DNA of 16,315 bases from Acidobacteriota bacterium (GCA_003223595.1 QHVR01000593.1:1-16315); one strand, 5' to 3'; shown: positions 1-7,639, counted from the first letter of the stretch. The notes: generated from the letters alone by a model not told the origin. Numbers and translations are program-made.

Positions 1-815
1 AACGTGTGGACGATCTCGTCTCGGTATTCCTTCTGCTTGGCCGCCGTGTTCGGGTAGATCAGTGCAATGTTCTCCGACAGCACCTGACGGCCGAGCTGGT
101 TCTGCGCCAGGATCAGATCGATCGCCTGCTCGACCGGGACCTGGTTGACGAAGATCGTCGTCTTGCCCTCGCTCTTGACGTCCTTGTCGAAGATGAAATT
201 GAGGCCGGTCTGGCGCGCCAGGGCCTCGAACACCATCTTGGTCGGCGCGTCGCGGAACTGCAGCGACACCGGCCGTTCGTCGCGAGTCTTCAGGCGCAGC
301 ACGGCCGACGTCGGGCCGCGCGCGAGCTCGATCCTCGACAGCAATGCAGTCGCCGCCGCGAAGCCCGGATCCTCGGCCAGCACGGCGTGCACCTCGAGCT
401 CGGCCGCGTCGATCTGCTTCGCCGCGAACAGCTGCTCAGCCTTGGCGGTGCGTTCCGCGTGCCGCCGGTCGGCCTGCACGCCCTTGAGGCCGCGCAGCGC
501 CCGGTCGTTGCCCGGCTCGAGCGTCAGCACGCGCCGATAGCTCGTCGCGGCGCTCTCGCGGTCCCCGTTCGCGCGCGCCCTGTCGGCGGCGGTGATCAGC
601 TGCTGCACGGCCGCTTCAAGGCGCAGGCGCAGCTCGAGGCGGAGCTCCAGGTTCGAGGGGTCGTTCCTGACGGCCTCTTCGAGATTCGCGATGGCTTCCT
701 CATAGGCGCCCTGCTCGAATGCCTTGACACTCTCGCGGCGCAGGCGTTCGGTGGCGCAGCCCGCGATCAGGGCGGACAGCAGCAGGACACACAGTCGTCG
801 GGCAAACGGTCTCAA
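1..815 (-). CDS. TPR lipoprotein with secretin N-terminal domain (GspD/PilQ/MshL-like), 3' end missing
   Basis: Outer-membrane secretin-type lipoprotein, probably the exit pore of the pilus/secretion machine encoded upstream. About 271 residues are visible; the secretin barrel would lie beyond the left edge. I read the start as TTG at 815-813, overlapping the TGA stop of the preceding gene (812-814), because this places a signal sequence with lipobox LIAGC at residues 16-20 (lipidated Cys20) right at the N terminus. Residues about 25-165 look like helical TPR-type repeats (for example AFEQGAYEEAIANLEEA). Residues about 180-250 resemble the short secretin/TonB N-terminal (STN) domain, with LQFRDAPTKMVFEALARQTG followed by NFIFDKDV. 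It is the last visible gene of the operon. The G+C-rich codon use matches the genes just upstream and differs from everything right of 3.8 kb. It could be called GspD, PilQ or MshL; the visible part cannot separate these. Confidence 0.78.
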   Translation of the reverse strand, partial: MRPFARRLCVLLLSALIAGCATERLRRESVKAFEQGAYEEAIANLEEAVRNDPSNLELRLELRLRLEAAVQQLITAADRARANGDRESAATSYRRVLTLEPGNDRALRGLKGVQADRRHAERTAKAEQLFAAKQIDAAELEVHAVLAEDPGFAAATALLSRIELARGPTSAVLRLKTRDERPVSLQFRDAPTKMVFEALARQTGLNFIFDKDVKSEGKTTIFVNQVPVEQAIDLILAQNQLGRQVLSENIALIYPNTAAKQKEYRDEIVHT

Positions 816-1879
816 TGGGAGACTCCGGCCGCGAGGGTCTGGCGGATGTTGAGCGGCAGATAGACAAACACGAGTTGGCCGCCGGCGGCGCTCTCGAACT
901 GGTAGACGCCGTCGAGCTGGTCGCCGACGCGGGCGTCGATCATGCGGTCGCCGTGCGCCAGGAAGAACACCGGCGGGTGGCCCTCGGGGGCAAAGCTGCC
1001 GATGAAGGTGTATGGGAACGGCGGCGCCGTGGGTTCGGGCGGCGGTGGCAGCGGTGCCGGCGGCGGCGCCGGCGGCAGCACGTACCAGGAGTGCTGCGCA
1101 AAGAGCGCCGCCGAACGCGTGGGCGGGACGACCCGATCCGATGCGGGGCGCGCCTCCGACGCGCGCGCTGACGCCTGCCCCCCGGGCGCGGCCGTCGCGG
1201 GCCCGGCTCCCGGCAGGCCGATCGTGCCGGTTGCGACCGTGTAGACGGTCATCCGGATCTGCGCTTCGACGCTGCCGTCGGCGATCGCCTTTCGGTCGAG
1301 CACGAGGTCGCTGAGGGCGACCGCCGGCATCGTCGCCAGCGTCGCATCGATGAACGCGCGGATCTGCGGGTAGGGCCCAGTGACCGGGAACGCGATCTGG
1401 TAGCGGACCACGCCGCTGCTCCTCGTCGCGTTGATCTCGTATTTGCCAGTATCGAGCGCGAGCCGCGCCTGCGTGGCCTTGTTGAACAGCTGGCGCAGGA
1501 TCGCCGGCATCTCGGTTCGAGCCGGCAGCGCGCGCACCGCGGTGGCGGGATCGGCGACCTTGTCCGCGGCCGCCGTTCGCGCCTCCGGCTGCGCGGCCGC
1601 GAGGTCGGCGCGCAGCGCCTCTATGTCGGCCGCGACCTTGAGATGTGTCGACAACAGGAACATCGCCGCCGCGAGCAGCAGCCCGATGCCGACGAGCCCC
1701 GGCCGACCGGTGCGGCTGATCGTCCAGGCGGCGCGCGGCAGCCACTCGTTGCTGAGCCGGACCGAGAGCCGGCGGGCGAGCGTGGGCGCATCCGCACGGC
1801 CCCGGATCGCGGGCAGGCGCGCGGGGGCGCCCGGCGTAGTCACGGTCAGTGTCCTCGCGAGCTCGGGCGCGGCACTCAT
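812..1879 (-). CDS. PilO-like/PilP-like fusion protein of a pilus or type II-like secretion system
   Basis: Inner-membrane alignment-complex component, 355 residues. Residues 1-55 are cytoplasmic. One membrane segment lies at about 61-80 (GLVGIGLLLAAAMFLLSTHL), followed by a short charged helix (about 81-105). A periplasmic PilO/GspM-like domain spans about 120-215, with QIAFPVTGPYPQIRAFIDAT at 161-180. An Ala/Pro-rich linker spans about 220-285 and includes a run of prolines at 269-281. The C terminus (about 288-350) resembles the small PilP/GspC-type domain that docks to the secretin, with PYTFIGSF, FFLAHGDRMIDARVGD and VYLPLNIRQTL. The ATG at 1879 overlaps the stop of the PilN-like gene as ATGA. 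The open frame continues upstream, but that stretch is the shadow of the PilN-like gene. PilO and PilP are normally separate proteins, so the fusion is unusual. Assignments rest on pattern recognition and order. Confidence 0.72.
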   Translation of the reverse strand: MSAAPELARTLTVTTPGAPARLPAIRGRADAPTLARRLSVRLSNEWLPRAAWTISRTGRPGLVGIGLLLAAAMFLLSTHLKVAADIEALRADLAAAQPEARTAAADKVADPATAVRALPARTEMPAILRQLFNKATQARLALDTGKYEINATRSSGVVRYQIAFPVTGPYPQIRAFIDATLATMPAVALSDLVLDRKAIADGSVEAQIRMTVYTVATGTIGLPGAGPATAAPGGQASARASEARPASDRVVPPTRSAALFAQHSWYVLPPAPPPAPLPPPPEPTAPPFPYTFIGSFAPEGHPPVFFLAHGDRMIDARVGDQLDGVYQFESAAGGQLVFVYLPLNIRQTLAAGVSH

Positions 1880-2400
1880 GTTCGCCACTCCGCCGAGAGC
1901 TTGATGCGCAGCGGGTGCTCGGGATCGTCCTTGCGCAGCTCGTGGCTCTCGAGCATCGGGTAGCGCAGCACCGCGCTCTTCTGCAGACGCTTGAGGTAGG
2001 CGAGCGCGTCGGGCAGGGCGCGCACCTCGGCCGTGATCCGCACCAGTTGCTTGCCGGGGTCGGGCTCGACGCGCAGCAGCGAGACGGTGGCCGCGCCGTC
2101 GTGGCTGGCGGCCTCGAGCTCGGCGAGCAGCCGGGTCCAGGGAATGCTGAGCTCGCGCTCGACCGTCGCGGCCTCCGCGGCGCTCTTGAGCGACTCGGGA
2201 GTCGGCGCGCTGTGGCGCGGCTGCGGCCTCGCACCGAGCGCAGCGTCGAGTCGGCTGCGCTCGGCGAGGTTGCGGTCGAAGGCCAGCCCGAGCGCGATCG
2301 CGGCTGCGAGGCCGACGGCGCACAGCGCCGCGCCCGCGAGCGGCGCCTGGTGCACCGGGGCGACGAAGTCGAGCTTGACCGGACGCGGCAGCTTCTTCAT
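1876..2400 (-). CDS. PilN-like inner-membrane assembly protein
   Basis: Probable PilN/GspL-C-terminal-like protein, 174 residues, that would bridge the cytoplasmic PilM-like protein and the periplasmic PilO-like partner. A basic N-terminal stretch (MKKLPRPVKLDF) is followed by a single membrane segment at about 18-40 (PLAGAALCAVGLAAAIALGL). A periplasmic domain follows in which WTRLLAELEAASHDGAATVS (about 88-107) and the adjacent strand fit the compact PilN fold. The ATG at 2400 overlaps the stop of the PilM-like gene as ATGA (2397-2400). Its own stop overlaps the ATG of the next gene in the same way. An open frame extends upstream to about 2634 but lies inside the PilM-like gene, so I took the coupled ATG. 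Very G+C-rich codon use. Confidence 0.75.
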   Translation of the reverse strand: MKKLPRPVKLDFVAPVHQAPLAGAALCAVGLAAAIALGLAFDRNLAERSRLDAALGARPQPRHSAPTPESLKSAAEAATVERELSIPWTRLLAELEAASHDGAATVSLLRVEPDPGKQLVRITAEVRALPDALAYLKRLQKSAVLRYPMLESHELRKDDPEHPLRIKLSAEWRT

Positions 2401-3212
2401 GAGGACATCCTCTGCAGCAGCGCGAGTTCGTGCGCCTGGGCGCCGTCGCCGGCGCCTTCCTCCAACCACTCGAGCCCGGCGATCGCGCCCGCGCCACGGC
2501 GCATCCAGGCCGGCGCATCCACGAACATGCGGCCGGGCGCGCCGGCAGCCGCGGTCAGCCTGGCGAAGGCCTGCAGCCGTTCGAGCTCTGCGCTCCAGTC
2601 CGGCGACAGGCGCGCCATGTGGACCCGGTCCCACGCGCCGTTGCTCAGGTGCACGGCGGACAGCGACCCGTCATCCACCCTGACGAACCAGGTGTCGTCC
2701 GCCGGCAGCCGGTGGCGCCAGGCGTTGAAGGCGACGATCAGCTGCGGCTGCAGCGAGACGAGCGCGAGCCGCGCCGGGGCGAGCGTGTCCTCGAGCGCGC
2801 TTCGAAGCGTCGCCGGCATCGCGCAGGCGACGTAGGAATGACCGGGCGGGGTATCGGCCAACGACACGGCCCAGTCCGCCACGGCCTCGCCGTAGGTATC
2901 GCCGAGCACGAAGCGGGCATGCGTGAGGCGACCTTTGGCGTCGAGCCGGGTTGCCGGCCACGGGACGATGCCATAGCGCGCCCAGGAGTGATCGGCCACC
3001 ACGGCCCGGGCAGCGGCGCCGTGCCAGGTCGGTTCGATCAGCACGTCGGCCAGGCGCGCGAGAACCGGGCCGATGTCGCCGAACGTGCCGGCCGAGACGG
3101 CGAGCTCGGTCGCGGCGACGACGCGCGGCTTGAGCCCGCGGGCGCGGCGCACAAGCGCGAGCTTGCGCGGCGCGAGATAGATTGCGATCTCATCACGCCA
3201 GAGCGGTGACAC
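2397..3212 (-). CDS. PilM-like cytoplasmic protein of the pilus/secretion operon
   Basis: A 271-residue protein without evident membrane segments, placed between the ATPase and the PilN-like gene, which is where PilM or the cytoplasmic half of GspL is expected. Its start resembles divergent PilM-like proteins of betaproteobacterial secretion loci: MSPLWRDEIAIYLAPRKLAL, then a WARYGIVPWP segment near residue 80, and VSLQPQLIVAFNAWR near residues 150-165. Classical actin-like nucleotide motifs are not obvious, so ATP binding should not be assumed. The start is GTG at 3212-3210, which overlaps the ATPase gene by 20 bases and is preceded by GGAGG at a suitable distance. Function is inferred mainly from gene order; divergent PilM/GspL-type scaffold is my best reading. 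Confidence 0.68.
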   Translation of the reverse strand: MSPLWRDEIAIYLAPRKLALVRRARGLKPRVVAATELAVSAGTFGDIGPVLARLADVLIEPTWHGAAARAVVADHSWARYGIVPWPATRLDAKGRLTHARFVLGDTYGEAVADWAVSLADTPPGHSYVACAMPATLRSALEDTLAPARLALVSLQPQLIVAFNAWRHRLPADDTWFVRVDDGSLSAVHLSNGAWDRVHMARLSPDWSAELERLQAFARLTAAAGAPGRMFVDAPAWMRRGAGAIAGLEWLEEGAGDGAQAHELALLQRMSS

Positions 3213-4800
3213 GGTTGGCCTCCAGAAGGGTGGTAACGCCGTGCTGCACCAGCTCGAGTGCGGCGCTGCGGAGGGCCACGATTGCCTCGCGCAACTCGTC
3301 GTTCAGGACGAGCAGCTCGCCGATCGCGCGGCGGCCCTTGTAGCCGGTGCCGCGGCACTGGGCGCAGCCGCGGCCGGTACGGAATCTCCAGTCCGAGACC
3401 GCCGGCAGCAGCAGGCCCGACTGGCTGATGACTTCGTGCGATGGCTGTACCGGCTCTGCGCATTGCTCGCAGACGATGCGCACCAGGCGTTGCGCGAGGA
3501 TGCCGTTCAGGGCCGAGACCAAGGCGTAGGCGTCGACCTGCATATGCGAGAACCGGCCGAGCACGTCGAAGACGTTGTTGGCGTGAACGGTCGTGAACAC
3601 GAGGTGGCCGGTCAGCGCCGACTGGATCGCGATCTGCGCGGTCTCCGGATCGCGGATCTCGCCGACCATGATCTTGTCCGGGTCGTGGCGCAAGATCGAC
3701 CGGAGGCCGCGCGCGAAGGTCAGGCCCTTCTTCTCGTTGACCGGGATCTGCAGCACGCCGGGCAGCTGGTACTCGACCGGATCCTCGATGGTGATGATCT
3801 TGTCTTCGTCCGTCTTGATTTCATTCACAGCCGCGTACAAAGTCGTAGTCTTGCCGCTTCCGGTAGGCCCCGTAACCAGCACCATGCCGTAGGGCTCTTT
3901 GATATAACGTCGGAACTTCCGCAGATCTTCCTCGTCGAAGCCCACCACATCCAACGTCAGGGTGCGGAACTTCTCGCTCATCGACTCTTTATCGAGCACG
4001 CGGAGCACGGCGTCTTCGCCGTGAATCGACGGCATGATGGAGACGCGGAAGTCGATCGCGCGCCCGTTGTACTTCACCCGGAAACGCCCGTCCTGCGGGA
4101 CGCGGCGCTCGGAAATATCGAGCTCGCTCATGACCTTGATACGCGAGATCACGGTCGAGTGATGCTCTTTGCCGATGGGGGGCATGGCCTGGGTCAGCAC
4201 GCCGTCAATGCGGAACTTGATGACCACGGAATCGTCGCGAGTCTCTATATGGATATCGGAAGCACGGCGCTGCAGAGCGGTGAAAATCGTGGTATCAACC
4301 AGCCGGATAATCGGGCTGGTGTCGCCCGTGGCCGTGAGCTTGTCAATGCTCAGCGTTTCTTCGGCGCCGGTATTCTCGTCTTCGCGAATGATCTGGAAGC
4401 CTTCGCTGGCTTCCTCCAAAACGCGCTGCGACTGCTCGGTCTTCTTCAGGATGTCGGAGATCTGCTTGAGCGTGGAAACCTTGGTGACGATTCGCTGCTT
4501 GAGCAGCAGGCTGATCTCGTCAATCATCATCAACTGGCTGGGGTCGGCAATGGCAATCGCCAGCCGCCCATCCGCAGTCTCTTCCAAGGGGACGAAGTTG
4601 TAGCGGAACATCAACTCGACGGGAATCTTCTTGAAGAGCTCGTGATGCAACTCGAAGTTGGTGAGATCGATGAATTCGCAGCGGTAACGTCGCGCTATAT
4701 CCTGCGCGCGCTCGAGATCGGTGACAGGATTCCCGGTCGGACTGATCGGCCCGCCATTCCCGCCACCCACAAACAATGATTTCTTATCCGCTGTCGCCAT
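3193..4800 (-). CDS. gspE: Type II secretion / type IV pilus assembly ATPase (GspE/PilB family)
   Basis: Cytoplasmic hexameric ATPase that powers pilin or pseudopilin assembly, 535 residues, full length for the family. The N-terminal GspE/MshE-N domain covers about 25-130. The motor domain follows: Walker A GPTGSGKT at 311-318, Asp-box segment IITIEDPVEY at 335-344, Walker B region around KIMVGEIRD at 376-384, and His-box TTVHANN at 403-409. Two CxxC pairs (Cys444/447 and Cys479/482) form the zinc-binding C-terminal element of GspE/PilB proteins. The start is ATG 4800, with GAGG about 6 bases upstream. It lies 61 bases after gspF and overlaps the PilM-like gene by 20 bases. Oddity: codon third positions change sharply near residues 332-340. 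In 3541-3780, 77 of 80 codons end in G or C; in 3781-4020, 60 of 80 do. The two halves may have different origins. Whether it serves a pilus (PilB) or secretion (GspE) cannot be decided. Confidence 0.93.
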   Translation of the reverse strand: MATADKKSLFVGGGNGGPISPTGNPVTDLERAQDIARRYRCEFIDLTNFELHHELFKKIPVELMFRYNFVPLEETADGRLAIAIADPSQLMMIDEISLLLKQRIVTKVSTLKQISDILKKTEQSQRVLEEASEGFQIIREDENTGAEETLSIDKLTATGDTSPIIRLVDTTIFTALQRRASDIHIETRDDSVVIKFRIDGVLTQAMPPIGKEHHSTVISRIKVMSELDISERRVPQDGRFRVKYNGRAIDFRVSIMPSIHGEDAVLRVLDKESMSEKFRTLTLDVVGFDEEDLRKFRRYIKEPYGMVLVTGPTGSGKTTTLYAAVNEIKTDEDKIITIEDPVEYQLPGVLQIPVNEKKGLTFARGLRSILRHDPDKIMVGEIRDPETAQIAIQSALTGHLVFTTVHANNVFDVLGRFSHMQVDAYALVSALNGILAQRLVRIVCEQCAEPVQPSHEVISQSGLLLPAVSDWRFRTGRGCAQCRGTGYKGRRAIGELLVLNDELREAIVALRSAALELVQHGVTTLLEANRVTALA

Positions 4801-4861
4801 TGTTACCTCACTACTTGCTTCCTGCCCGTTGTCTTGAAGGCGAGACGTTCTTTGTCCGCTG

Positions 4862-6061
4862 TTAGTGCACTCCCAAGGTGAAGATCGGCAGATACAGGGA
4901 AATCAACACGCCGCCTACGAAAACTGCCATTACCATAAGGATGATGGGCTCGATCAGCGCCATAGTCGCGCCAAGCGCCGTTTGTACGTCTTCCTCGTAA
5001 AATTCCGCCACTGAGTTCAACATCTGCGGTAACGCCCCGGTGGACTCGCCGACCTCGATCATTTCCACCGCAAGTCCCGGGAAAATCTCCTGCTCTTCCA
5101 GGCTGGGAGCCAAACCTTGTCCTTCCCGGACGCGGGTTCCAGCCCGCATGATTCCTTTTAAGATGCGTCGGCTGGTCATCGAGGTACCGGCCGTTTCCAT
5201 AGCGGGAACCAGCGGCAACCCGCCTTGAAGCAATGTCGCAAGCATGCGCGAAAAGCTTGCCACCTGGTGCTTCAGCCGGATCTCCCCGAGAAGCGGAAGG
5301 CTTAAGATCGCCCGGTCAATGCGGTCGGCCCCTCCATCGGTATCCTTCCAACGCCAGAGCACAAATCCCAGCACAATCAGTCCGACAACTACAAAGGGAG
5401 CATATTTTTGTGCGTTAACGCCCACGCCCAACATGAACACCGTAATGGCGGGCAGTTTGGCATCCAGGCTGCTAAACAAGTCGGCAAACTTCGGCACCAC
5501 ATACGTGAACAGGAAGGTCACCATGATCATGACCACTGTCACCAGCAGCGTAGGATAAATCAGCGAGACAAAGAGCTTTTTGCGGAAGGTCATGGCCAGA
5601 CGCTGAAAATTGATGTACCGGGTCAGCACCTCATCCATGTTTCCGCTTTTTTCTCCCGCCATCAATGTGGTGGTATAGATCTTCGGGACGATCCCTTGGG
5701 CTGCGAAGGAGTCCGACAGTAACTCGCCGCCCTTCACGCGGTCGCGGACATTCTCCAGAATTTGCTTGAGCGTGGCATCTTTCTGCCGCTTGATCAGAAG
5801 TTCCAGCGAGTTCAGAATCGGCAACCCGGCGCGGATCAGGGTCAGAAACTGTTGATTGAACACCAGGAACGTCGCTTGTTTCAGCTTCCGCCGGCGCCGC
5901 ATGGACACGCCGCCGGCCAGCATCCCTTGTGGCTTTACCCAGTAGACAAGGTATCCCTGCTGCGAAAACCGGTCTCGTACCTCCGTCTCGGAGTACCCCT
6001 GCTCGATCTGCTGGTGTACCCGCCCGCGGTCGTCCGCGACTTTGACAACAAATTCAGCCAT
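4862..6061 (-). CDS. gspF: Type II secretion / type IV pilus inner-membrane platform protein (GspF/PilC family)
   Basis: Polytopic inner-membrane protein on which the assembly ATPase works, 399 residues, the usual family length. An N-terminal segment (1-60) carries the RDRFSQQGYLVYWVK pattern. Two homologous T2SSF cytoplasmic domains follow: the first at about 65-190 with FNQQFLTLIRAGLPILNSLE and MAGEKSGNMDEVL, the second at about 265-390 with FSRMLATLLQGGLPLVPAME and IEVGESTGALPQML. Membrane segments are seen at about 168-190, 220-236 and 368-392; the last lies at the C terminus, typical of the family. The start is ATG 6061 with a weak purine-rich stretch (AGAGATAA) upstream. First gene of the secretion operon, followed after 61 bases by the ATPase gene. 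Moderate G+C codon use, like lolA and everything to the right. GspF versus PilC cannot be settled from this gene alone. Confidence 0.93.
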   Translation of the reverse strand: MAEFVVKVADDRGRVHQQIEQGYSETEVRDRFSQQGYLVYWVKPQGMLAGGVSMRRRRKLKQATFLVFNQQFLTLIRAGLPILNSLELLIKRQKDATLKQILENVRDRVKGGELLSDSFAAQGIVPKIYTTTLMAGEKSGNMDEVLTRYINFQRLAMTFRKKLFVSLIYPTLLVTVVMIMVTFLFTYVVPKFADLFSSLDAKLPAITVFMLGVGVNAQKYAPFVVVGLIVLGFVLWRWKDTDGGADRIDRAILSLPLLGEIRLKHQVASFSRMLATLLQGGLPLVPAMETAGTSMTSRRILKGIMRAGTRVREGQGLAPSLEEQEIFPGLAVEMIEVGESTGALPQMLNSVAEFYEEDVQTALGATMALIEPIILMVMAVFVGGVLISLYLPIFTLGVH

Positions 6062-6162
6062 TGCTGGTTATCTCTTGAAAATTCTGCGACGTACCGCTCA
6101 GTCTAACATTCCTACTTACTATTCTAAGACGACGATCCGGCCCAGCGCCCTCGCATTTAACA

Positions 6163-6181
6163 CGCAAGTAACATCCTTGCG
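6163..6181. other. Small hairpin between lolA and gspF
   Basis: A perfect 6-base-pair inverted repeat (CGCAAG ... CTTGCG, loop of 7) lies just after the lolA stop in the direction of transcription. On the minus strand only a weak TGTTAAAT follows, so it is at best a poor terminator or attenuator between lolA and gspF. The remaining roughly 130-base gap holds several TAGAAT/TTAGAC-like hexamers that could be -10 boxes for gspF, but none has a convincing -35 partner. Confidence 0.3.
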
Positions 6182-6192
6182 GGCACCCAGGC

Positions 6193-6852
6193 TTACTGCT
6201 CAACCTCGTTTTCCACGATCTCAGTTTCCGCCGGAGGCTTGAACCCGAACCTTGCGTCCTGGATGGCCACGTCCTCTTTCTGATCCGAAAAACGATACTC
6301 GGTGGAGGCTCCGTCTACTTCCTGCATGATCAGCCGCGCAATCCGCTTGTCGGGCGTGACTTCCAACACAATCTCGCTAATCTGATCTTCGAGCCCCTTC
6401 GGAACACCCCTCAAAACTACGTCACCGCTTTCGAGCGGCTCTACATCTGGAGCTAGAGATAATCCGCGTAACTCTTTCTCCAATTTGGTCTTGCCTAGCA
6501 AGAAAGCCAGTGGGGAGCGCAGATCTTCCAGCTTCTTTGCGGAGGACTTTCGCGCCTGCCGGTCCTCGGGAACGTAAAACCACGCAGTCTTGCCGTCGCT
6601 TACAAACAGCTTCTCTTTCGGAGAACGATACTCCCAGCGCATCTTGCCAGGTTTTTTAAGCCAGAGGGTTCCCGACTCGGTTCGCTCCATGCCCGACCCG
6701 CGATACAGTTCGGTAAACTCGGCTTCCAAGGTGCGCAAATGGTTGTAATGGGCGTCCACGGCGGTGGCGATCGCCTTCACATCGGCGCCTTGGGCCGATG
6801 CCGCAGCCATCGATAAAAGCAACGCAATCACGCTGGATGTCAGGGATGTCAA
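6193..6852 (-). CDS. lolA: Outer-membrane lipoprotein carrier protein LolA
   Basis: Periplasmic chaperone that moves lipoproteins from the inner to the outer membrane, 219 residues. A signal peptide is visible (MTSLTSSVIALLLSMAAASA, likely cleaved before QGAD). The mature part matches LolA: LRTLEAEFTELYRGSGMERT (residues 40-59), GTLWLKKPGKMRWEYRSPKE, then FVSDGKTAWFYVPEDRQA and a SPLAFLLG segment. The C-terminal strand ends in an acidic tail. The start is read as TTG 6852: an in-frame TAA lies only six codons upstream, and the first ATG downstream would cut away the signal peptide. Shine-Dalgarno pairing is poor. It is followed after 131 bases by gspF, on the same strand. Its presence supports a diderm envelope. 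Confidence 0.87.
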   Translation of the reverse strand: MTSLTSSVIALLLSMAAASAQGADVKAIATAVDAHYNHLRTLEAEFTELYRGSGMERTESGTLWLKKPGKMRWEYRSPKEKLFVSDGKTAWFYVPEDRQARKSSAKKLEDLRSPLAFLLGKTKLEKELRGLSLAPDVEPLESGDVVLRGVPKGLEDQISEIVLEVTPDKRIARLIMQEVDGASTEYRFSDQKEDVAIQDARFGFKPPAETEIVENEVEQ

Positions 6853-7126
6853 CTCGGAATTGCCGCCTTATTCTTAGATGCCGCGCGCCGATGTGAGGGG
6901 GAATCAGAGCTGGAGCTTTCATTCTAACGGCTTTTGTAATGCGCGCGTTACGGAAATGTGACTTGGAAGGATCGAGAGCTGCGAGAATGCGGTGGATGGA
7001 AAACCAGAACTGAAGAAGCTGAGGCGGCGAGGGATTCAGGGCAGGCCAATCCGCCCCACGTCAGCACCCATTTCGATGCGATTGAGTGCCGGGAGCGGCC
7101 GCGCAAAATTCTTTCCCGGCGTTTCG
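6853..7126. other. Intergenic region upstream of lolA, no gene recognised
   Basis: About 270 bases between two minus-strand genes. Open frames cross it on both strands, but none carries a recognisable protein, a good ribosome site or the codon pattern of its neighbours. It holds a near-palindrome at 6936-6951 and, on the minus strand, a TAGAAT hexamer nearby that could be a -10 element for lolA, without a clear -35 box. No convincing terminator is seen after the gene ending at 7127. Confidence 0.5.
6936..6951. promoter_or_regulatory. Near-palindrome upstream of lolA, possible operator
   Basis: GTAATGCGCGCGTTAC is a 16-base inverted repeat, perfect except for one base pair, centred about 90 bases upstream of the lolA start. 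Its size and symmetry would suit a dimeric regulator. It could equally be chance in a region rich in GC dinucleotides. No regulator gene lies next to it. Confidence 0.25.
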
Positions 7127-7639
7127 CTACGTCTCTCGGGGTGCCGACATGAGCCCAATCGATACCGCCAATTCCTGCGCTTTGGTCCAATCGCTTCTAC
7201 GTTTTCGCTGCTCCTCGGCACGCTCGTAACCTTCGATAGCATGGTAGATTGCGCGATCAAAGAACTGATTTAGCAGTTGCTGCAGTTCAAGCTCGGCGTG
7301 CAGTTCCATGATGCTATCGAGAAACGCCTCTTTTCGCAGAAAGCGCCACAGACAATCGCGGGTCAGCATCAGCGCCCACACCATGTGATGGGGCCGGATG
7401 CCTTCCTCCACGCGCCGGGTTGCTACCGCCTGGAAGCGACTGGTGATATCGCCTTCCCGTTTCTGCAGCAGCCATTCTCCAAGATTGCGGTAAAGATCGG
7501 TGGCCGCGAGACGGAGGTCCTCCGGCGGGATCTTCTGAAAGTCGGAAGCATGTTCCGAGTTCAAAACTTGTTCCATCAGCTCTCGCGACAGCTCGCCCGA
7601 GTGCTTCTCGATCAAACGCACCAGCTTCATCCCCAACAT
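7127..7639 (-). CDS. RsbRD N-terminal-domain-like protein
   Basis: All-helical cytoplasmic protein of 170 residues resembling the N-terminal sensor domain of RsbRD-type (RsbT co-antagonist) stressosome proteins. Supporting segments are KLVRLIEKHSGELSRELMEQ at the N terminus, a DLYRNLGEWLLQK helix, and the C-terminal ELELQQLLNQFFDRAIYHAI followed by EGYERAEE. No STAS domain or other output domain follows, so this is a stand-alone sensor domain. The start is placed at ATG 7639 because AAGGAG lies 8 bases upstream; the frame opens further, to 7678, but without a ribosome site. It sits alone, divergent from the small CxxC protein gene. Family naming is by resemblance; the signal it may sense is unknown. 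Confidence 0.62.
   Translation of the reverse strand: MLGMKLVRLIEKHSGELSRELMEQVLNSEHASDFQKIPPEDLRLAATDLYRNLGEWLLQKREGDITSRFQAVATRRVEEGIRPHHMVWALMLTRDCLWRFLRKEAFLDSIMELHAELELQQLLNQFFDRAIYHAIEGYERAEEQRKRRSDWTKAQELAVSIGLMSAPRET

Noticed and set aside
6..863. 285-codon plus-strand open frame at the left edge
   Set aside because: Antisense shadow in very G+C-rich DNA; the minus strand encodes a lipoprotein signal, TPR-like helices and an STN-type domain.
1849..3209. Long plus-strand frames opposite the PilN/PilM-like genes
   Set aside because: Arg/Ala/Gly-rich translations typical of antisense frames in G+C-rich DNA; no family resemblance.
3241..4779. 512-codon plus-strand open frame opposite gspE
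   Set aside because: It is a mirror of the ATPase gene; its translation has no recognisable motifs, and the minus frame carries Walker, Asp-box, His-box and CxxC motifs.
6948..7190. Possible small genes in the gap upstream of lolA
   Set aside because: Frames of 64-93 codons on both strands without ribosome sites or recognisable sequence; partly overlap the RsbRD-like gene.
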